Source of the DNA: Corbicula japonica
Lineage: Eukaryota > Mollusca > Bivalvia > Venerida > Cyrenidae
Length of the DNA: 64,000 bases
Direction: 5' to 3'
NCBI GenBank assembly: GCA_038501625.1
Contig: JAZAYU010000126.1
Span: 1,364,001 to 1,428,000, forward strand
Position 1 is the first letter of the stretch, and the number at the start of each line of letters is the position of its first letter. Below the pieces are notes generated by a model that had not been told where the DNA came from, searched no databases, and saw nothing but the letters and a program-made list of their open reading frames with translations. A program made the translations under genes and the position numbers. This document shows, piece by piece, positions 57,780 through 64,000 of the stretch.

Positions 57780-57860
57780 CTGATAATTAAACATCAGGTC
57801 CGGTGATCGAATCCTTGCTTGAGAAGAAAGTCATATTTGGCCACAGACAATAACGCTACT

Positions 57861-59316
57861 ATGTCGGAGCCTAGGGCTGTTGATAGTGACGGTGTGATTA
57901 CCTTCAAGAGGCAAGGTCCCGAGCAGGAAGACAGATTCGCTACCTGCCAAGGTTTTGAGACCGCGGATGATATGTCCGACGCCAATTCTGTTTCAAGTAA
58001 GGTGTCGGCGACGACAGGACACTGCCGAGGAAACAGCAACGACAACGCCGCCAATCAAATGACTGAAATGATGAGTGGCATGGCAACTCTTTTAAAACAT
58101 GTAGTTAAAGAGCTTAAGGAGCTCAAGCAGACCCCCAAGCATTCAGCAGGAGATAGCAGCGGCCCGATCCCCGACTCAAATGATTTTAATTACCCCAGAC
58201 CACAAATGGAGAATGCTTCCTATTACAGGCCCGTAGCTAACGATCAAGCAGCAAGTAATGCCCACTTTAACCACGAGGGGGGCCCCTATCATGAATTACA
58301 ATCGAAATGTCCCAAATAATCATTTAGATTACAGCCCGTGGCAAGACGGCCCCAGCAGGCTGACCAATAGAGGATCTAGGCATAGTCCCAGCATTAAGTT
58401 AGCGCCATTTACGGGTAAGGAAGACTGGCCAACTTGGATAGCTAGGTTTGAGGCGATTGCCGAGAGGTACGGGTGGGGTGATGAAGATAGGTTAGACCAA
58501 GTCCTCCCCAGAATTGAGGGTCAGGCAGGCGAATTTGTTTTTACACAACTTCCGTGTGCGATTCTGAAAAATTATAGCGAACTAATTTCGGAATTAGATA
58601 GTCGTTATAAGAAAATTGAAACCGCGCGCTCGTTTGCCGCGAAATTTAGTAGGAGATCACAGAAATACGGCGAGACGGCCGAAGAGTATGCTGCCGATTT
58701 GAAAAGGCTTTATGACAAAGCTCACGGTTACCGCGACAGGCGTACTCGTGCTGAAGATCTCGTGCGCCGATTCCTCGATGGGCTCCTAGATGATGATATC
58801 CGGTTTGAGGTGGAGTATCACAAAGAGCCCCATACGATCGATGAAGCGGTTTTCCATGTTGTTAACCTGATACAGACTAAGAAGTATGACAGGAAAAACA
58901 GGGGTAGCGCAAGAAGAACGCAAGTGGAGGAGCACGAGGACATTGACGCAATAAACAGAATGCCAAATAAGCAAAACACAGATAAGAAACAGAGAGACAC
59001 AACGAATACAAACCGTGCGGAAGTCCCCAAATCTACAAGCGACGATCAAATGAAGATGTTTGAGCAAATTTTACAAAGAATAGATAGGCTAGAAAAGGCG
59101 GCGCAGAAACCTAAACAAAATAATAACAGGGGTAGACCGGCAACCAAGGATACAGAGTGTTTTCACTGTCATGAGCGCGGGCATTATGCAAGAAATTGCC
59201 CGGCTAAGCAAGTAGACGCGGGAAGTAGCGCAAGCGCGAAAACCAACGCTAGAAACAGTAATAGCCATTTAAACTCCACAGGACCGACCCTTGTGGCCGA
59301 AGGGAGGTCCCAGTAG
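57861..59316 (+). CDS. Gypsy gag (one internal frame change)
   Basis: The first ATG after the primer site is at 57861 (MSEPRAVDSDGV). The frame holds a disordered N-terminal part to about 58280 and then shifts by one base at a G6C4 run (58277-58286). After that it encodes the capsid region (FTGKEDWPTWIARFEAIAER, then YAADLKRLYD), a basic stretch and one CCHC zinc knuckle (CFHCHERGHYARNC, about 59158). Stop TAG at 59314-59316. The frame change is probably an indel in the homopolymer, real or from assembly. Gag forms the particle and binds the element RNA. Confidence 0.85.
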
Positions 59317-61838
59317 AAGCGTGCGTGGAGGCCCCAAACAGTAACATTAATCAACCTAAGGAAAAACTGAAAGAAATGGGGGATGGGATATATATTGAGG
59401 GGTCTATTGAGGGACGACCTGTGCTTTTTACGGCTGATACAGGTGCCTCAAAAACCGTGTTATCCTCCAGAGTGTATGATAGTCTGGGAGAAGGGCGCCC
59501 TAGTCTTAATGGTTCAGCTTGCCTTAGAGGAGCGGGTGGCTCCCCGATTAAGGAGAGAGGTAAGGCAATTTTTCAGATGCAGCTAGGAGCACTTAAGCTG
59601 AGTAAAGAGCTTATAGTGGCTGACATAGAAGACGAGGTATTGTTGGGATACGATATCTTAGTGAATAATAGAGCCGGACCAGCGGACCTATTACTGAGTA
59701 GAAATTTAATTGTCTTGGACGGGGTCGAGATCCCGTGTCATCAGAAGGGCAAGGGCGCCAAGGCCCGGAAGGTTGTGGTTGCAGACAACATCAGTATACC
59801 AGGTAAGACAGAAGCCTTGGTAGATGTGTATGTAGAGAGGGTCGAAGCAGATGACGATGGTGACCAAGCTTTTTATTTGGTAGAGCCAACAGAGGGCTTT
59901 AAGCAGAGGTACCATTTAATGCTAGCCGCCACCCTGGTTGACATAAACAGGTCTGCGACCTCAAAGGTTCGAGTCTTGAACCCATACCCAACCGAAGTAG
60001 AGCTGAAGCAAGATGCAGAAATAGGTAAGGCTGAGAGAGTAGAGCGGGTGGTGAGTGTGATAGCTGAGAAGGAGTATGCAGATGATAGCTTGAATTTGAA
60101 CCGAGTGCGCAGAGTAACGGTTGAAGGTAGAGAAGAAAGCATACCTGAGCATTCGTTTCCAACCGCCCCAAGGGACCAGGTCCCTAGCCACCTGTTGAGC
60201 CTATATGAAAAGGCAATTGAAGGCAGGTTGGAGTACGAGTCTGGCGTAGTTGCAGGCTTACTTTCTAAATATGGTGAAACCTTCTCTAAAGACGAATGGG
60301 ATCTAGGTGTAACAAATCTGGCAGAACACTCAATTAATACAGGTGATGCAGCCCCGATTAAGCAGCGACCTAGAAGAGTACCTCTTGCATACGCCGAAGA
60401 AGAAAAAAAGGCTATAGAAGACCTCCTGAAAAAGGGTGTAATTCAAAAGAGCACTTCTCCTTGGGCCAGCCCCATCGTTTTAGTAAAGAAGAAGTCGGGG
60501 GCAATACGCCCATGTGTTGATTATCGTAAGGTTAATGCCCTGGTCAAGCCTGATGGCTTCCCACTTCCTAGGGTGCAAGACTGTCTTGACGCCGTGGCCG
60601 GCTCGTCCATATTTAGCAGTTTTGATCTAACCAGCGGTTATTTCCAGATCCCTCTGAAAAGGGAGGACATTCCTAAGAGTGCATTTGTTTGTAAATTTGG
60701 TCAGTACGAGATGACCAAAATGCCCTTTGGACTTAGTAACAGCGCGAGTACATTTCAACGAACCATGGAATTAGCATTACAGGGCCTCCAATGGGAGACA
60801 TGTCTCGTCTATATCGACGACATAATTGTTTATGCCCCAACTTTTGAGCAGCATATTTCTCGTGTAAGTCAGGTCTTGGAGAGGATCAAGCAAGCAGGTC
60901 AGAAACTGCGCCCTGACAAATGTCAAATGCTGCAGTCAGAAGTCGTCTTTCTAGGTCACGTTGTTTCCAAAGATGGCGTTAGGCCAGACCCTACAAACAT
61001 ATCAAAAATTATAGGTTGGCCAAGACCCCAGACCACCAAACAGGCGAAGCAATTCGTGGCCACAGGTTCATACTATAGGCGCTTTGTCAAAGACTTTGCA
61101 AAAATAGCAAGGCCGCTTAACGAATTAACCAAAAAGGGTATGGAATTTCAGTGGAGCGATGAATGCGAAAAGTCTTTCAACACGCTTAAGGCAATCTTAA
61201 TCAGTCCAAATATAATGGGTTACCCCATCAATGATCAGTTCATTCTTGATGTGGACGCCTCAGGCATAGGTATTGGGGCTGTACTTGCCCAACTGCAAGG
61301 TGGACGGGAGAGAGTAATCGCTTATGCTAGTAGGTCCCTTAACAAAGCTGAACGCAACTATTGCATCACTGAAAAGGAACTGCTGGCAGTGGTTTATTTC
61401 ATTCAGTACCACAGGCAGTATTTACTGGGTCGCAAGTTCTTGGTCCGCACTGACCACCAGGCCCTTATCTGGCTATTCAGCCTGAAGGAGCCAAGTGGGA
61501 AAATCGCCCGCTGGATAGAGATTTTAGCACCATACGACTTCACCATAGAGTACAGGGCGGGCAATAAACAGTCGCACTGTGACGCTCTTTCGCGATGCGA
61601 CAGTCCAAAAGACTGCCAGTGCGCAATGGTAGACACCAGTGAACCCCTAAAATGCGGGCCCTGCAACAAATGTAGGCGACGTGCCGAACAGATGCAACTG
61701 ACAGGGTTCACACAAGAAACAGCACATGTCCCTAAAGCAGTTGAAGAGAATGCTAAAGACCAAGTGCAGGTGATAAAGCAGCTTAATGAACCCAAAGCGG
61801 GCACCTCAGGTGAGGCCCAGGAGCCATTAAAACCGTGA
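59265..61838 (+). CDS. Gypsy pol: protease, reverse transcriptase, RNase H
   Basis: Entered by -1 frameshift from gag; there is no ATG start (the frame is open from 59265, after a TAG at 59262). Domains: aspartic protease (LFTADTGASKTVL, about 59430), RT fingers and palm (SPWASPIVLVKKKSG; FDLTSGYFQIPL; MPFGLSNSASTFQR; VYIDDIIVY catalytic box about 60810), RNase H (LDVDASGIGIGAVLAQ, EKELLAVV, RTDHQALIWL) and an acid-rich tether. It ends at an in-frame TGA (61836-61838); the same frame continues into integrase. Confidence 0.93.
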   Translation, partial: PFKLHRTDPCGRREVPVEACVEAPNSNINQPKEKLKEMGDGIYIEGSIEGRPVLFTADTGASKTVLSSRVYDSLGEGRPSLNGSACLRGAGGSPIKERGKAIFQMQLGALKLSKELIVADIEDEVLLGYDILVNNRAGPADLLLSRNLIVLDGVEIPCHQKGKGAKARKVVVADNISIPGKTEALVDVYVERVEADDDGDQAFYLVEPTEGFKQRYHLMLAATLVDINRSATSKVRVLNPYPTEVELKQDAEIGKAERVERVVSVIAEKEYADDSLNLNRVRRVTVEGREESIPEHSFPTAPRDQVPSHLLSLYEKAIEGRLEYESGVVAGLLSKYGETFSKDEWDLGVTNLAEHSINTGDAAPIKQRPRRVPLAYAEEEKKAIEDLLKKGVIQKSTSPWASPIVLVKKKSGAIRPCVDYRKVNALVKPDGFPLPRVQDCLDAVAGSSIFSSFDLTSGYFQIPLKREDIPKSAFVCKFGQYEMTKMPFGLSNSASTFQRTMELALQGLQWETCLVYIDDIIVYAPTFEQHISRVSQVLERIKQAGQKLRPDKCQMLQSEVVFLGHVVSKDGVRPDPTNISKIIGWPRPQTTKQAKQFVATGSYYRRFVKDFAKIARPLNELTKKGMEFQWSDECEKSFNTLKAILISPNIMGYPINDQFILDVDASGIGIGAVLAQLQGGRERVIAYASRSLNKAERNYCITEKELLAVVYFIQYHRQYLLGRKFLVRTDHQALIWLFSLKEPSGKIARWIEILAPYDFTIEYRAGNKQSHCDALSRCDSPKDCQCAMVDTSEPLKCGPCNKCRRRAEQMQLTGFTQETAHVPKAVEENAKDQVQVIKQLNEPKAGTSGEAQEPLKP
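59268..59310 (+). promoter_or_regulatory. -1 ribosomal frameshift signal between gag and pol
   Basis: T TTA AAC (59268-59274) is a canonical slippery heptamer and is in the gag frame (codons Leu-Asn). Six bases later a hairpin starts: GGACC (59281-59285) pairs with GGTCC (59306-59310) and CCCTT (59288-59292) with AAGGG (59300-59304), loop GTGGCCG. The pol frame is -1 to gag and is open from 59265, so slipping here gives Gag-Pol. Confidence 0.85.
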
Positions 61839-63194
61839 TGCCACCCCTTTTCGGGAGCAGAACTAACTGCGCATCAACTGAGCGATCCAGATATTGCCGT
61901 GGTGCTGAACGCAAAGCTCTGTGGGGAGCGCCCCAGCAGTTCTGACATGGAAACCAGTAGCCCTGCAGCTAGGCACTACTGGCTCATTTGGGATACTCTC
62001 AAAATTAATCAAGGGATTCTTTGTAGGCAATTCAGCAAACTAAATGCCACAGATAGTTACCTACAAATAATAGTACCCAAAGTCTTGCAGAAGGCGATAC
62101 TTCAACACAGTCATGACGGGGTTTTAGCGGGTCATCTGGGAACTAAAAGGACGAAACAGAAAATCCTTCATGGTTACTACTGGTATGGCCTCAAACAAGA
62201 TGTCCGTTTGTATATAAGTGCGTGCGACACGTGTGCCGCTGACACTCGACCGATTAAGAACCCTAGAGCCCCCATGGGTCACTTAAGTAGTGGCGCCCCA
62301 TGGGACACAATAGCACTGGACTATATGGGACCTTTTCCAATTACAGCCAACGGTAACCGGTACATACTGGTGATTACAGATCATTTTACTAAGTATGTGG
62401 AGGTAATGGCAGTACCGAACCAATTGGCGGAAGACTGCGCATTTAGATTGGCAAACGAAGTCATTGCTCGCTGGGGGGGCCCTTTAACTGTTCACACTGA
62501 CCAAGGTTCAACATTTGAGAGCAAACTCTTTAAAGAACTCTGTAGCCTCTTTCAGATTAGGAAAAGTAGAACAAGCCCAAGAAACCCAAAAGGCAATGGC
62601 CAGACAGAACGCTTTAACAGAACATTGATAAAAATGGTTAAGGCCTACCTTATTGACCAAGAAGAATGGGACCTCCATTTGGGTTGCATTGCTGGAGCGT
62701 ATCGGTCCTCCCCTAATGAAGCAAGCAAACTAACACCCAATCTGATGGTCATGGGTCGCGAAATAAGAATGCCCGCAGACTTGGTTTATCATAGTCCTCT
62801 TTTAAAGGGTACTCCCTCTGGCCCTACCTATGTCATGGGGATCCAAGAGAAAATGCACCGAGCCCATGAAGTGGCAAGGAAATATTTAAAGGCTAGCGCA
62901 AGGCGCAGCAAAGACTTGTATGACACCAAACTTGCGTTCACAAATTACAAGGTGGGAGATCCCGTCTGGTTGCTCCATGAGGTAAAGAAAGTGGGGATCG
63001 CGCCCAAGCTAGAAAAGCGCTATGATGGCCCTTATGTGATCGTCGAAAAACGATCCCCAGTTACATTCATTGTACAGCTCGATTTGCATGGTAGTTCGCG
63101 TATGGCCCACCATGATAAACTGAAGAAATATGAAGGTAGTAACCTCCCAAGGTGGATTAAGGGGTTAGCTAAATCCTTAAAGTCTCACCAGTAA
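61839..63194 (+). CDS. Gypsy integrase
   Basis: Same frame as pol, after a single TGA. HHCC zinc-binding region (HSHDGVLAGHLG ... CDTC), DDE core (LDYMGPF; VHTDQGSTFES; NPKGNGQTERFNRTL with the catalytic Glu) and a C-terminal GPY/F module (KRYDGPYVIVEKRSP). No chromodomain is seen. The product would insert the cDNA. Whether the TGA is a lesion or is read through is not settled. Confidence 0.92.
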   Translation, partial: CHPFSGAELTAHQLSDPDIAVVLNAKLCGERPSSSDMETSSPAARHYWLIWDTLKINQGILCRQFSKLNATDSYLQIIVPKVLQKAILQHSHDGVLAGHLGTKRTKQKILHGYYWYGLKQDVRLYISACDTCAADTRPIKNPRAPMGHLSSGAPWDTIALDYMGPFPITANGNRYILVITDHFTKYVEVMAVPNQLAEDCAFRLANEVIARWGGPLTVHTDQGSTFESKLFKELCSLFQIRKSRTSPRNPKGNGQTERFNRTLIKMVKAYLIDQEEWDLHLGCIAGAYRSSPNEASKLTPNLMVMGREIRMPADLVYHSPLLKGTPSGPTYVMGIQEKMHRAHEVARKYLKASARRSKDLYDTKLAFTNYKVGDPVWLLHEVKKVGIAPKLEKRYDGPYVIVEKRSPVTFIVQLDLHGSSRMAHHDKLKKYEGSNLPRWIKGLAKSLKSHQ

Positions 63195-63484
63195 AGCAGT
63201 AAACCTGAGATGTTAGTTGGAACAGTACTCCTTATCCCAAGCTCAATAGCTAAAGCATTGTGACAACTGTTATAGGCTTAACTCCTAAAGTTAGGGCAGA
63301 AAAGTACTAGGGTAACAGCAAGTTAGTTGTAGAAACTGCAAGTAGTGGTCAGCTGGTAGTAGAAGTTTAAAGATGCAAGAGGGGCCATGCATATCGGTAA
63401 GTGAGGAATGCCGTCAGTTGACTGGTTGATGTCTGATGTGTCACCCGATAAAGGTTCTTCTTGGTTGTATATTTCCAGGTTCCA
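63195..63484 (+). other. Untranslated spacer with splice acceptor before ORF3
   Basis: About 290 nt without coding similarity. It ends in GTTGTATATTTCCAG (AG at 63477-63478), a good acceptor, only six bases before the ORF3 ATG. This arrangement suggests a spliced subgenomic mRNA, as used by retroelements with a third gene. Confidence 0.55.
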
Positions 63485-64000
63485 ATGGACAAGACCAAAC
63501 GTAAAATGTATACGTGCCTCCACTGCCAGAAGAACGGGGTTGCCTATGTCCAAGAAAGATACAGGGCGGTGACACATGTCCAAAAGCACCACATGGCCTT
63601 AGACCAGGCGCCGTTCTATTGTTCCTTGTGCATGTTTAGATGCTCGACCAGGGATGCACTTGAAAAACATGTGGTTCATTATAAGAGACATGCTGCAGTG
63701 GCAGCAACGCTGGGTTACGACCCAAACCCAAGAAGGCATCTGATCCAAAATCCCAACCCCAAGCAAGTTGTCGATGGGGTCGACATACGACTCGCAACCA
63801 ATTTAGATTTGGCCTGCAGGAACCCATACCGGTTGGATGACACGTCTGACGACTTCGACGATGCCTTCCCGCTACCACTCTCAAGCCAGACACCGCCAGC
63901 CGAGCCGCTTCCAGTGTCACCTCGCCTTATCAATATCTCGGTCACCCCTGAGCAGCTTGCAAAGTTAATGTCTCCAGCAGCACCTGGCGTTAACCACATA
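63485..64000 (+). CDS. Gypsy ORF3: C2H2 zinc-finger protein (partial, runs off window)
   Basis: The frame stays open for 172 codons from ATG at 63485 to the window end. Finger 1 (residues about 11-36): CLHCQKNGVAYV ... HVQKHH. Finger 2 (about 45-69): FYCSLCMFRCSTRDALEKHV then HYKRH, a near-standard C2H2. The rest is acidic and Pro/Ser rich (DDTSDDFDDAFPLPL) and ends in ISVTPEQLAKLMSPAAP. No envelope features (signal peptide, membrane helix) are seen. It lies where gypsy-type viruses keep env, but encodes a likely DNA- or RNA-binding protein. Minus-strand frames over the same bases are shadows. Confidence 0.75.
   Translation, partial: MDKTKRKMYTCLHCQKNGVAYVQERYRAVTHVQKHHMALDQAPFYCSLCMFRCSTRDALEKHVVHYKRHAAVAATLGYDPNPRRHLIQNPNPKQVVDGVDIRLATNLDLACRNPYRLDDTSDDFDDAFPLPLSSQTPPAEPLPVSPRLINISVTPEQLAKLMSPAAPGVNHI

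Larger units (their letters stand above)
56257..64000 (+). mobile_element. Ty3/Gypsy LTR retrotransposon, 3' end beyond window
   Basis: The left border is fixed because block R copy 1 continues past TTATATTG where this copy switches to TGTAATGCCCC. The order is LTR (56257-57756), primer site, gag, protease-RT-RNase H, integrase and a zinc-finger ORF. It sits in the intron after gene B exon 20, sense orientation. Base composition (higher GC) differs from the host flanks. Gag has one frame break and pol one in-frame TGA; otherwise the domains look complete, which suggests a fairly recent insertion. Confidence 0.93.

Noticed and set aside
63636..63999. Two overlapping minus-strand frames of 94 codons
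   Set aside because: They are antisense shadows of the zinc-finger ORF3 on the + strand.

Overview
This AT-rich eukaryotic window (intron-containing genes with GT-AG borders, many introns packed with transposons) most likely comes from a mollusc, probably a bivalve. The reasons are the gene architecture (a receptor tyrosine phosphatase with an F-type-lectin-like ectodomain plus sushi repeats) and the transposon mix (permuted Penelope-like elements, mariner, Tigger, Ty3/Gypsy, CR1/L2-like LINE). The species cannot be fixed from the sequence alone.

Host genes. Two tandem paralogous receptor-type protein tyrosine phosphatase (RPTP) genes lie on the + strand. Gene A is represented by its last five coding exons (5787-10569), which encode the end of the membrane-distal D2 domain; its 5' part lies before the window. 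Gene B starts at an ATG at 24582 and can be followed through 20 phase-compatible exons to 53844. These give 1142 in-frame codons: signal peptide, F5/8C/F-lectin-like domain, six sushi domains, one transmembrane helix, a juxtamembrane segment, a catalytically complete D1 (WPD loop and HCSAGVGRTG) and the first part of D2. Its final exons must lie beyond the window. D2, as seen in gene A, lacks the WPD aspartate and the signature arginine, so it is a pseudophosphatase domain.

Layout. 1-5075: dispersed/duplicated block R interrupted by a hAT-like element. 5787-10569: gene A, with two internally deleted mariners and a Tigger-type MITE in its introns. 10570-24570: intergenic, holding a 46-bp minisatellite (13870-15388), a tandem duplication (15440-17310 / 17340-22880) and a Penelope-like element inserted in the second copy. 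24582-53844: gene B, whose introns carry a second 5'-truncated Penelope-like copy, a Tigger/pogo transposon, a mariner, a fold-back MITE, and a 5'-truncated LINE whose 3' region contains a regular 21-nt array of hairpins. 54441-56256: second copy of block R. 56257-64000: a Ty3/Gypsy retrotransposon running off the window, with 1.5-kb LTR, tRNA-Leu primer site, gag, a textbook -1 frameshift signal, pol, integrase and an extra 3' ORF encoding a zinc-finger protein behind a splice acceptor.

The most noteworthy items are the 21-nt hairpin array (51953-52206), the gag-pol frameshift signal (59268-59310), the zinc-finger ORF3 (63485 onward), the palindrome array in the LTR promoter, the permuted Penelope-like element, and the paired D2 exons that may be alternatives created by a ~54-kb tandem duplication.
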